From Flavobacteriales bacterium (GTDB taxonomy: Bacteria > Bacteroidota > Bacteroidia > Flavobacteriales_E > Vicingaceae): a stretch of 60,542 nucleotides of DNA. Positions within the stretch are counted from its first letter, which is position 1, and each line of letters starts with the position of its first letter. The stretch spans positions 1-60,542 of the forward strand of contig CAJPFH010000001.1 of NCBI GenBank assembly GCA_905339165.1, in the 5' to 3' direction. Shown one piece after another: positions 53,543-60,542 of the stretch. The notes under the pieces are model-generated. The model was not told where the DNA came from. It saw nothing but the letters and a program-made list of their open reading frames with translations, and ran no database searches. A program made the translations under genes and the position numbers.

Positions 53543-54853
53543 ATGATACTGTTGCTGAGCACAAAAATTGTACTAATCGCTATTGCGGTATTTTTAATAG
53601 TAATACTACTTTTAGTAGCTATGTTACTTTGGGCTAAATCAAAACTTACCGCTTCGGGTTTGGTAAAAATTACCATCAATAAAGATAAAGTAATTGAAGT
53701 AGAGGCCGGAAGTTCTCTCCTATCTACGTTAGGAAATCAGAAAATATTTTTACCCTCTGCATGTGGTGGTGGTGGAACCTGTATCCAATGCAAGTGCCAG
53801 GTAATAAGTGGAGGAGGAAGCATTTTGCCCACCGAGGAACCTAATTTTACCCGTAAAGAAATTGCCGACAATTGGAGGCTAGGCTGTCAGGTAAAAGTTA
53901 AACAAGACATGGAAATTAAAATACACGATGAAATATTGGGTATTAAAGAATGGGAGGCAACGGTAGTATCTAACTATAACGTAGCTACTTTTATAAAAGA
54001 ATTTATTGTGGAAATTCCTGAAGATATGGATTACAAGGCAGGTGGATACATACAAATAAAAATACCGGCTTGTACCATTAAATATTCCGATATGGATATT
54101 TCGGCACACCCTCAAGATCACCCCGGAGAGCCGGATAAGTTTAAACCCGATTGGGATAAGTTTGGCTTGTGGCCTTTGGTTATGAAAAATGAAGAAGAGG
54201 TGGTAAGAGCCTATTCCATGGCATCGTATCCGGCCGAAGGTAGAAGAGTGATGTTAAATGTGCGTTGTGCTACTCCTCCATTTGACAGAGCTAAAGGGGG
54301 CTGGATGGACGTAAATCCGGGCGTTGCTTCTTCGTATATTTTTAGCAGAAAACCGGGCGATAAGGTAATTGTTTCGGGTCCGTACGGAGAATTTTTTATT
54401 AATGAATCGAATGCCGAAATGCTTTATATCGGTGGTGGAGCGGGTATGGCTCCGATGCGTTCGCATATTTACCACTTATTTAAAACATTAAGAACAGGAA
54501 GAAAAGTAACCTATTGGTATGGTGGCCGTTCTAGAGGAGAGTTGTTTTATATTCATTACTTCCGTGAAATTGAAAAAGAATTCCCAAACTTTAAATTTTA
54601 CATGGCACTTTCTGAACCCTTAGAAAGCGATAACTGGAAAATAAAGAAAGATGTGAACGACCAAGAGGGCGATGGATTTGTTGGATTCATACACAATGTG
54701 GTTATCGAACAATACCTTAAAAAACACGATGCTCCGGAAGATATAGAGTTTTATTTCTGCGGTCCTCCTATGATGAATAAAGCCGTTGTTCAGATGTGCG
54801 AAGATTGGGGAGTTCCAAAAGAGAATGTAAGGTTCGATGATTTTGGGGGATAA
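53543..54853 (+). CDS. nqrF: Na+-NQR subunit F (NADH dehydrogenase, 2Fe-2S/FAD)
   Basis: 436 residues. One N-terminal helix (about 8-30) anchors the protein. The ferredoxin domain carries the 2Fe-2S ligands C74, C80, C83 and C115 (SACGGGGTCIQCKCQV; WRLGCQVKV). The FAD-binding motif is RAYSMASYPAEG, and the NAD(P)H site includes IGGGAGMAPMRSHIYHL and FYFCGPPMMNKAV. It is the entry point for electrons from NADH. It is the last gene of the operon and is followed by a nested hairpin that probably terminates it. Confidence 0.96.
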   Translation: MILLLSTKIVLIAIAVFLIVILLLVAMLLWAKSKLTASGLVKITINKDKVIEVEAGSSLLSTLGNQKIFLPSACGGGGTCIQCKCQVISGGGSILPTEEPNFTRKEIADNWRLGCQVKVKQDMEIKIHDEILGIKEWEATVVSNYNVATFIKEFIVEIPEDMDYKAGGYIQIKIPACTIKYSDMDISAHPQDHPGEPDKFKPDWDKFGLWPLVMKNEEEVVRAYSMASYPAEGRRVMLNVRCATPPFDRAKGGWMDVNPGVASSYIFSRKPGDKVIVSGPYGEFFINESNAEMLYIGGGAGMAPMRSHIYHLFKTLRTGRKVTYWYGGRSRGELFYIHYFREIEKEFPNFKFYMALSEPLESDNWKIKKDVNDQEGDGFVGFIHNVVIEQYLKKHDAPEDIEFYFCGPPMMNKAVVQMCEDWGVPKENVRFDDFGG

Positions 54854-54905
54854 TTACATCTTGATTTTTTTCGACCGATTGTTTCGGTTCAAGAAATAGT
54901 AATTA
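54851..54905. terminator. Nested inverted-repeat structure between nqrF and the phosphoesterase gene
   Basis: Three helices stack outward from one loop: ACCGA/TCGGT (54874-54878 with 54884-54888), CTTGA/TCAAG (54860-54864 with 54889-54893) and TAATTAC/GTAATTA (54851-54857 with 54899-54905). A T run lies in the left strand. The structure spans the entire gap between two convergent genes, including the nqrF stop codon. It is best read as a bidirectional terminator, though the internal bulge makes it atypical. Confidence 0.5.
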
Positions 54906-56162
54906 CACGAGTTCAAATACGGTTATTTCTGGCTCAATACCCAATCTTCCTGGGTATCCGATAAATCCTACACCCGGATTAACATAAATTTGCTGAGAAC
55001 CGTTTTGGTACAATCCGCTCCATTGTGGGTATAAGTATTTTACGGGGCTCCACTTTATGAAAGGAATATCAATTCCAAACTGCATTCCGTGCGTATGGCC
55101 CGAAAAGGTTACATGAATGTCCGGTCTTTTAGGGCGAATTTCAGCGTCCCAATGAGAGGGATCATGCGAGAGAAGAAGTTTAACACCGACTTCTTCGCAG
55201 CCAATACAAGCCTTTTCTAAATTGCCATATTTTTGAAAGCGAGCTGCATTTCCCCAATTTTCAACTCCAATAATAGCAAGCTTTTCCCCACCAATTTCTA
55301 GAATTCTATTTTCGTTTAGTAAAATATCCCAACCCATTTTTCGGTGCAATTCTATCATTTGTTTTTTATTTTTTTCTTTATTCTCAAAATCATTTTTTAG
55401 GTAGAAATAATCGCCATAATCATGGTTTCCTAGTACCGAGAATTTACCTATTTGGGCCTCTATAGTGCTTAGTATTTTAGCAAAAGGAAAAGCTTCTTCG
55501 GTTACTTCGTTTACCAAATCTCCTGTAAAAAAGAAAATATCGGGTTTTTGTTCATTTACCAACTGAACAATTTCTTTTAATGGATGATCAGTTAAAAAAC
55601 TTCCAGCATGTATATCTGAGAGTTGAACTATTTTCAGTCCTGCTAATTTTTTGGGAAGATGGGGTATTTTCAAATAAACTTTTTTTACCTTATAACTATA
55701 GGCCGTTTTAAACATTCCGTATAACAAACTGGCAAAGGGTAAGGAGGCTGCAACCAACGCTGTTTTTTTTAAAAAATCTTTACGGGTAATTTTTGATTCT
55801 AAGCGACTTCCTGCTTTTAGATTCTTAGTATCTGTAATTTTATGTTGTACATATTTTACGAAGTTTAATGTATCGTGAGCAAGAAGAAATAAAGAGCCTA
55901 TAAACTTTGATACAAGAGCAATAAATATAAAGCCCGTTACATAAATCCTCATAAAACGGGGAGGAATAATTTTTTGAATGTAATAGTATGATGCAATAAT
56001 AAAGAAGAGCACAGACAGCAATGTGAATATCCAGTATGCCCAAAATACCCATTTTCTTAGAGCAATTCTTTTTTCAGAAAGCCAGCTTTTTATTGCTCTG
56101 AAAAAATAAAAATCGATGGCCAATAAAATCACTAAACCAAAAAATATAAATTGCAGATACAT
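54903..56162 (-). CDS. Membrane-anchored metallophosphoesterase (YaeI-like)
   Basis: 419 residues. Three to four N-terminal hydrophobic helices (about 1-110) precede a segment RKDFLKKTALVAASLPFASLLYG, which looks like a Tat-type signal without the second arginine. The calcineurin-like domain has all metal motifs: LSDIHAGSF, FFTGDLVNEV, LGNHDYGDY and SGHTHGMQFG, plus LLSHDP. Relatives hydrolyse nucleotide or lipid pyrophosphates such as UDP-diacylglucosamine; the substrate here is unknown. It is the last gene of the mutL-rhomboid-rhomboid operon, five bases after the second rhomboid. Confidence 0.87.
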   Translation of the reverse strand: MYLQFIFFGLVILLAIDFYFFRAIKSWLSEKRIALRKWVFWAYWIFTLLSVLFFIIASYYYIQKIIPPRFMRIYVTGFIFIALVSKFIGSLFLLAHDTLNFVKYVQHKITDTKNLKAGSRLESKITRKDFLKKTALVAASLPFASLLYGMFKTAYSYKVKKVYLKIPHLPKKLAGLKIVQLSDIHAGSFLTDHPLKEIVQLVNEQKPDIFFFTGDLVNEVTEEAFPFAKILSTIEAQIGKFSVLGNHDYGDYFYLKNDFENKEKNKKQMIELHRKMGWDILLNENRILEIGGEKLAIIGVENWGNAARFQKYGNLEKACIGCEEVGVKLLLSHDPSHWDAEIRPKRPDIHVTFSGHTHGMQFGIDIPFIKWSPVKYLYPQWSGLYQNGSQQIYVNPGVGFIGYPGRLGIEPEITVFELV

Positions 56163-56167
56163 AAAGT

Positions 56168-57031
56168 TTAACGATTGCTGGTGTTGAATAAAAACTCTTT
56201 TTCTTCTTTGGTTAAACTTTCGTAGCCCGATTTAGAAATTTTATCCAAGATGCTATCTATACGAGCCTGATCGTTTTTAGAAGTGGGGTTTGTTTTTTTG
56301 CTACTGGAAAAATGTACTGTTTTCATTTTTTGTTTTGCTTTAAATAAACCCCAAAGTTTGTTCAATAAATTACTTATGCTCACGCTCCAGTCGTTCCCGT
56401 TTTGTGTGCTTTTTATGTAGAAATAGCCATAAATAGCTCCACCTAAATGGGCAATATGCCCACCTGAGTTACTTCCGCTAATGCTTAATAAGTCTATTAA
56501 AATATAAAAAAGAGCAATGTATTTTAATTTAACAGGCCCAAGAAATAACAAATGAACCGCATAGTGAGGTATGTAGGTGGCAATAGAGATAAGGATGGCC
56601 ATAACGGCAGCCGAGGCTCCTATAGCAGTAGAAACATTGAGTACAGGCTTAAATACAGGAAATAAGTTAAACGTAAGAATATATAGAATTGCTCCCGCCA
56701 AACCACCTAAAATGTAAGTAACAGAAAATCTTCTTTCGCCTAGGTATTCTAAAAAAATACTTCCTGAAAAATAAAGAACCAACATATTAAACAAAATATG
56801 CCAAATATTTTCGTGCAGAAACATGTAGGAAAATATACCCCAAGGTTGTTGCAGTAATTTAGGAAATGAGGCAGGAACCCCTAATACGGACACCAAAGAA
56901 AAACCCTGCGTATTTCCAAGCCAGAAAAGTAGATTCAGAATATTTACAAGTAAAAAAACAACAGTATTTATGTAAATGAACTTTACGAGAATATTGCCGC
57001 TTTTAAAAGTTGTTTTAATATCGCTCCACAT
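56168..57031 (-). CDS. Rhomboid protease with C-terminal DUF6576-like tail
   Basis: 287 residues. Six helices hold the catalytic serine in TAIGASAAVMA (S140) and histidine in GHIAHLGGAIYG (H195). The loop motif FLHENIWHILFNML (71-84) supplies H78 and N82. A cytoplasmic C-terminal tail of about 75 residues ends with a helical SILDKISKSGYESLTKEEKE segment (the DUF6576-like module of Bacteroidota rhomboids). It is six bases downstream of another rhomboid gene. The substrate is unknown. Confidence 0.9.
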   Translation of the reverse strand: MWSDIKTTFKSGNILVKFIYINTVVFLLVNILNLLFWLGNTQGFSLVSVLGVPASFPKLLQQPWGIFSYMFLHENIWHILFNMLVLYFSGSIFLEYLGERRFSVTYILGGLAGAILYILTFNLFPVFKPVLNVSTAIGASAAVMAILISIATYIPHYAVHLLFLGPVKLKYIALFYILIDLLSISGSNSGGHIAHLGGAIYGYFYIKSTQNGNDWSVSISNLLNKLWGLFKAKQKMKTVHFSSSKKTNPTSKNDQARIDSILDKISKSGYESLTKEEKEFLFNTSNR

Positions 57032-57037
57032 GATTTC

Positions 57038-57859
57038 CTAGTAATAACGGGTGTTATTTTTTTTCCAAACCAATATAAAAATAAACCCAAAGAGCATGCC
57101 TCCTAAATGAGCAAAGTGTGCTACGTTGTCGGTAGGATTATTTTGTAATCCGGCAAACAATTCAAACAAACCATAAATGCCTACAAAGTATTTTGCTTTT
57201 ATTGGAATTGGTGGAAAAAGCAGCATTAATTCGGTGTTAGGGAAAAGCATTCCAAAAGCCAATAGTACTCCAAATACAATTCCTGATGCTCCTACCACCG
57301 GAATATTCCGTTTAAATTCTACAAACATCTCCATGTGATTAACAGCTTCTTCACTGTATAAAACATTATCGGGGTTGGCTGTCCACTGCACAATTAACTC
57401 CCTTACTCTGGTGCCAAATTCTGGATTTAGGTTTGCCAGTGGAACAAAGCGGTCCATAAATTCTTCGTAAAAATCAACATTTGGATTTTGGCGGAATTCT
57501 GCAATAACTGTGGTTATTTTATGCAAGGTAAAAGATTCGTAAAGAATATAGGTGGCTGCTGAGCCTACTCCGGTAACAAATATAAACAATAGAAAACGCT
57601 TGGCTCCCCAATAGGTTTCTAATATTCGGCCAAACATCCAAAAGGCAAACATATTAAAGAAAATGTGCATTAGGTTACCATGCATAAACATATATGAGAT
57701 AAATTGCAGAGGCATAAATTTTTTCGATGAATAATGGTAAAGAGCTAACCAATCTTCGAGTGTTATGCCAAATATATTTTGTGCAGCAATAGTGGCTGCA
57801 AAAAGCAGAATATTTATAATTAATATGTTTTTTACTACCGGAGGAATATTTTGCAGCAT
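57038..57859 (-). CDS. Rhomboid family intramembrane serine protease
   Basis: 273 residues. The catalytic serine is in PVVGASGIVFGVL (S192) and the histidine in NVAHFAHLGGMLFGF (H251). FMHGNLMHIFFNMFAF (58-73) gives the helix-2 motif. About 80 residues of polar sequence (about 110-188) are inserted before the serine-bearing helix and form an enlarged loop. The gene lies nine bases after mutL, so the two are probably co-expressed. Confidence 0.9.
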   Translation of the reverse strand: MLQNIPPVVKNILIINILLFAATIAAQNIFGITLEDWLALYHYSSKKFMPLQFISYMFMHGNLMHIFFNMFAFWMFGRILETYWGAKRFLLFIFVTGVGSAATYILYESFTLHKITTVIAEFRQNPNVDFYEEFMDRFVPLANLNPEFGTRVRELIVQWTANPDNVLYSEEAVNHMEMFVEFKRNIPVVGASGIVFGVLLAFGMLFPNTELMLLFPPIPIKAKYFVGIYGLFELFAGLQNNPTDNVAHFAHLGGMLFGFIFILVWKKNNTRYY

Positions 57860-57868
57860 GAAGTTGTT

Positions 57869-59683
57869 TTAAAATTTGTTTTCAATTTCTTCGTTAGACA
57901 AGGTTACAAATATGGTTTTTCCCGAAGGAGTATAATTCGGTTGCTCGCAGGCAAATAATTTATCTAATAGATTTTTCATCTCTTCAGCCAAAAGAGAGGT
58001 GTTGCGTTTAATACACAATACTTTTGCTGAGGTTCTGGCAATTTTTTCAGAAGCACTATTTCTATCTGTATTGGAATTCATTTTTATCTCTTCGAGTAAT
58101 TTTTCAATAAAAGGATGAATACTGTTAAGTTCCATCTCAGAGGGTAGCCCGTTAATTACATACGTGTTATTACCGAATTCGGAAATATCAAATCCTTTTT
58201 TATTTAATTCTGGCAAAATAGATTTAAGCAAAGTAGCATCAATGGCTGATAATTCTATGGTTTCCGGAAACATGAGCTGTTGGCAACAGTACGAATGTTG
58301 AGTGTTTGAGTTTAAAAAATACTCGTATAAAATTCTTTCATGTGCTCTTTGTTGGTCTACCAAAATTAAACCCGACCGAAGCGTAGTAATTATGTAAGAT
58401 TGATTGAGTTGTAAAACAGAAAATGCTTCTTTGATACGGTCTTGTTCTTGAGAAGGGATTAAGACTTCGTTCTCAATTTCTTTAGAGGAGTTTGCTTTTA
58501 AATCAGTAAGTAAAATGTCCCAATTATTTCGGTTTCTTTCGGTATGCGTCTGAAAAGCATTTTTAGAAAAGCTTTTTTCTTTAAAAGGATTGTATTCCGG
58601 ATTTATTTTAATGGAAGGCTGTTTTAGTTCACGATTCTCGTTTGTCGGTAAATCAAATCCCGTTTCCCTTTCAAAATCAAGTACCGGTGAAATTTGGTAT
58701 TTTCCAAGAGCCTGCTTTACCGCAGTACGTATGATGGCATAAACCGATTTTTCATCATCAAACTTTATTTCTGTTTTGGTGGGGTTTATATTAATATCGA
58801 TTTTATCTGGTGCAATGGTTATCTGTAAAAAGTAGGAGGGAAATTCGTTGGAGGGCAATAAATCCTCGTATGCCTTTTGTATAGCATGGTTTAAATAATT
58901 ATTGCGAATAAATCGTTGATTTACAAAAACATATTGTTCGCCCCTTGTCTTTTTTGCAAATTCGGGTTTCCCCACAAAGCCTTCAATAAATAATATACTC
59001 GTTTCTTCTTTAACAGGAACTAATCTTTCATTGTATTTATCGCCAAAAACAGAAATAATTCGTTGACGAAAAGTCCCTGCAGTAAGGTGAAAAATTTCTT
59101 GTTCGTTGTGAAAAAAGAAAAAATGAGTAGAAGGGTGCACCAAAGCAACACGTTGAAATTCCTCTATGATATGCTTTAACTCAATGGCATCGGTTTTTAA
59201 AAATTTTCTGCGGGCCGGAATGTTATAAAATAAATTTTTAACCGAAATGGAGGTTCCCTCTGCACATGCATCAGGCTCATGAGCAATAGGTTCGGAACCT
59301 TCCATTGTTACACGTGTACCAATATCGTTATTTCTGAGACGTGTTTTTAATTCTATATGAGCAACAGCAGCTATGGAGGCCAATGCTTCTCCTCTAAATC
59401 CTTTTGTTTTAAGAGAAAATAAATCGTCTGCCAATTTTATTTTAGAAGTGGCATGGCGTTCAAAACACATACGTGCGTCCGCCTCACTCATTCCTTTTCC
59501 ATTGTCTATTACCTGAATAAGCGTGCGTCCCGAATCTTTAATGTTTAGGGTTATTTTAGAGGCTCCGGCATCTATGGCATTTTCTAACAATTCTTTTACT
59601 ACGGATGCCGGCCTTTGCACCACTTCTCCTGCCGCAATTTGATTGGCTACCGAATCGGGTAATATTTCTATAATGTCCGACAT
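57869..59683 (-). CDS. mutL: DNA mismatch repair protein MutL
   Basis: 604 residues. The N-terminal GHKL ATPase shows NQIAAGEVVQRPASVVKELL, ENAIDAGA, IQVIDNGKGM, RHATSKI and TKGFRGEALASI. The C-terminal dimerisation domain has DQQRAHERILYE, a form of the MutL-endonuclease motif DQHAX2EX4E, and ACEQPNYTPSGKTIF where endonuclease MutLs have CPHGRP. This suggests a nicking MutL with a variant metal site. MutL couples MutS mismatch recognition to strand removal. It heads an operon with two rhomboids and a phosphoesterase. Confidence 0.94.
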   Translation of the reverse strand: MSDIIEILPDSVANQIAAGEVVQRPASVVKELLENAIDAGASKITLNIKDSGRTLIQVIDNGKGMSEADARMCFERHATSKIKLADDLFSLKTKGFRGEALASIAAVAHIELKTRLRNNDIGTRVTMEGSEPIAHEPDACAEGTSISVKNLFYNIPARRKFLKTDAIELKHIIEEFQRVALVHPSTHFFFFHNEQEIFHLTAGTFRQRIISVFGDKYNERLVPVKEETSILFIEGFVGKPEFAKKTRGEQYVFVNQRFIRNNYLNHAIQKAYEDLLPSNEFPSYFLQITIAPDKIDININPTKTEIKFDDEKSVYAIIRTAVKQALGKYQISPVLDFERETGFDLPTNENRELKQPSIKINPEYNPFKEKSFSKNAFQTHTERNRNNWDILLTDLKANSSKEIENEVLIPSQEQDRIKEAFSVLQLNQSYIITTLRSGLILVDQQRAHERILYEYFLNSNTQHSYCCQQLMFPETIELSAIDATLLKSILPELNKKGFDISEFGNNTYVINGLPSEMELNSIHPFIEKLLEEIKMNSNTDRNSASEKIARTSAKVLCIKRNTSLLAEEMKNLLDKLFACEQPNYTPSGKTIFVTLSNEEIENKF

Positions 59684-59698
59684 TTTAAATTTTAACTG

Positions 59699-59706
59699 CG
59701 AAGTTA
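59699..59706 (-). promoter_or_regulatory. Probable -7 element of mutL
   Basis: On the minus strand TAACTTCG (59706-59699), followed by C, lies 16 bases before the mutL ATG (59683). The same octamer precedes pruA (19193-19186). No -33 box is evident. Confidence 0.35.
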
Positions 59707-59861
59707 CGAAAATAGGAGGGGTAAAGAAATGCAGAGATTGTTTTATCTAAAGGTTTATTATATTTATTTAACAAGTTTTTTATCTATGCAACTTTTTTTC
59801 TGAATTTGAAGTCTTGTAAATGATTTTGAATAAATTTACTGACTCTTAATTTAAAAACCAT

Positions 59862-60542
59862 ATGAAAAACAATTTTTTAATTATCATTATCAGCCTTACC
59901 GTTTTCTTTTCAGGAAGCTCAAAGTGGGTACAAGCTCAATACTCCACTCAGGGGCAAGATTTTTGGTTTTCTTTTATGCCAAACCTAGGAACTCCTACCG
60001 CCATGGTTTCCATTACCTGCGATGTAAATACTTCAGGCGTTATTTCTATGCCCGGGCAAGGTTGGACACAAAATTTTACGGTTACACAAAATTCAACTAC
60101 TCAAATTACTGTTCCTAATATGTATAATCCGGTAATTACCACCAATCAGGTAATTCAGCCACAGGCCATACATATTGTAGCCAACGATCCGGTAAGTGTT
60201 TACGCATTTAACGATGTGCCTTACACTACCGATGCTTCCATTATTTTACCCACACCTGTATTAGGGAATGAGTATTATGTAACCACATATGAACCTTTGA
60301 ACTCTGTTCGTTCCGGTTTACTTATTGTAGGAGCAGAAAATAATTCTATCATATCTATAACCCCTTCACAAACCACGCAAGGCGGAAATCCACCCGGAGT
60401 ACCCTTTAATATTACCTTAAATCAGGGCGAAACATACTTGGTACAAGGAAATTCCTGCCAAAACTTAAGTTGCGATTTAAGCGGCACCTTGGTATCTTCT
60501 TTAAACAACGGAGGAAACGGAAAAAACTTTGCCGTATTCGGA
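59862..60542 (+). CDS. IgGFc-binding-domain surface protein, N-terminal part (truncated by window end)
   Basis: 227 residues are visible, open to the right edge. The signal peptide spans KNNFLIIIISLTVFFSGSS and WVQAQ. The following domain matches the IgGFc-binding N-terminal family: YSTQGQDFWFSFMPNLG, TSGVISMPGQGW, NFTVTQNSTTQITVPNMYN, HIVANDPVSVYAFND, TTDASIILPTPVLGNEYYV, LNQGETYLVQGN and DLSGTLVSS. In Bacteroidota this domain is common at the N-terminus of large T9SS-exported surface proteins, usually ending in a CHU_C domain, which would lie beyond this window. The name reflects homology to vertebrate IgG-Fc-binding protein; no binding to IgG is implied. Confidence 0.85.
   Translation, partial: MKNNFLIIIISLTVFFSGSSKWVQAQYSTQGQDFWFSFMPNLGTPTAMVSITCDVNTSGVISMPGQGWTQNFTVTQNSTTQITVPNMYNPVITTNQVIQPQAIHIVANDPVSVYAFNDVPYTTDASIILPTPVLGNEYYVTTYEPLNSVRSGLLIVGAENNSIISITPSQTTQGGNPPGVPFNITLNQGETYLVQGNSCQNLSCDLSGTLVSSLNNGGNGKNFAVFG

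Noticed and set aside
1..60542. Defence islands, CRISPR arrays, transposases, integrases and prophage genes
   Set aside because: All open frames of substance were assigned to housekeeping, envelope or secretion functions; no direct-repeat array or mobile-element signature was found.

Overview
The window comes from a member of the Bacteroidota. The evidence is AT-rich DNA without Shine-Dalgarno sequences, upstream elements that fit the Bacteroidota promoter (TTTG, about 20 bases, TAnnTTTG), and several type IX secretion system (T9SS) markers: a PorP/SprF protein, a PorE-like OmpA/PD40 protein, a T9SS plug protein, CHU_C-type and type A C-terminal sorting domains, SBBP and PKD adhesins, and an IgGFc-binding-type surface protein. 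No rRNA, tRNA, CRISPR array, insertion sequence or prophage was seen, and no gene-free gap exceeds 300 bases. I cannot place the organism below phylum level.

Layout. 1-744: tail of a secreted protein, a bidirectional terminator and a DUF3332 lipoprotein. 949-7498 (+): topoisomerase IV genes parE and parC, then a rhomboid protease, a GmhB-type phosphatase and a class IV aminotransferase. 7495-14300 (-): a three-gene T9SS cassette (1,178-residue adhesin, PorP/SprF, PorE-like protein). 14434-20077: a LuxR-type response regulator behind a good promoter and a palindrome, a SET-domain methyltransferase, an oligopeptide-binding lipoprotein, P5C dehydrogenase and a DUF3108 protein. 20080-28241: a TonB-dependent receptor, a NUDIX hydrolase, an M16 protease pair (one with and one without the zinc site) and a truncated 7TMR-DISM sensor. 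28278-31225 (-): hisS and hutH overlapping by four bases. 31463-33943: a second SBBP propeller protein. 33958-37405 (-): rlmD, a TPMT methyltransferase fused to an NlpC/P60 peptidase, a frameshifted small secreted protein and a PyrR-like phosphoribosyltransferase, mostly joined by ATGA overlaps. 37440-42193 (+): a CHU_C adhesin, rocD, an RlmI/K-like methyltransferase and a PhnA-like protein. 42198-48830 (-): apaG, a glycan/lipid modification cluster (FkbM methyltransferase, GT39-type membrane transferase, two methyltransferases, one fused to a GT2 transferase) and the T9SS plug protein. 48969-54853 (+): the complete nqrABCDEF sodium pump. 54903-59683 (-): mutL, two rhomboids and a membrane phosphoesterase. 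59862-end: a truncated IgGFc-binding-domain protein.

How the genes work together. Na+-NQR supplies a sodium gradient. The T9SS parts and their adhesin cargos point to surface display or gliding. The TonB receptor, peptide-binding lipoprotein, M16 proteases, HutH, RocD and PruA fit growth on peptides and amino acids (histidine to urocanate, ornithine to glutamate). The strongest oddities are two coding anomalies at homopolymers inside one operon (34461-36014), a sensor cut off where a SpoIIE phosphatase would begin, and a response-regulator gene with a 10-bp perfect inverted repeat just after its promoter. I found no clearly new multi-gene system; these are the best leads.
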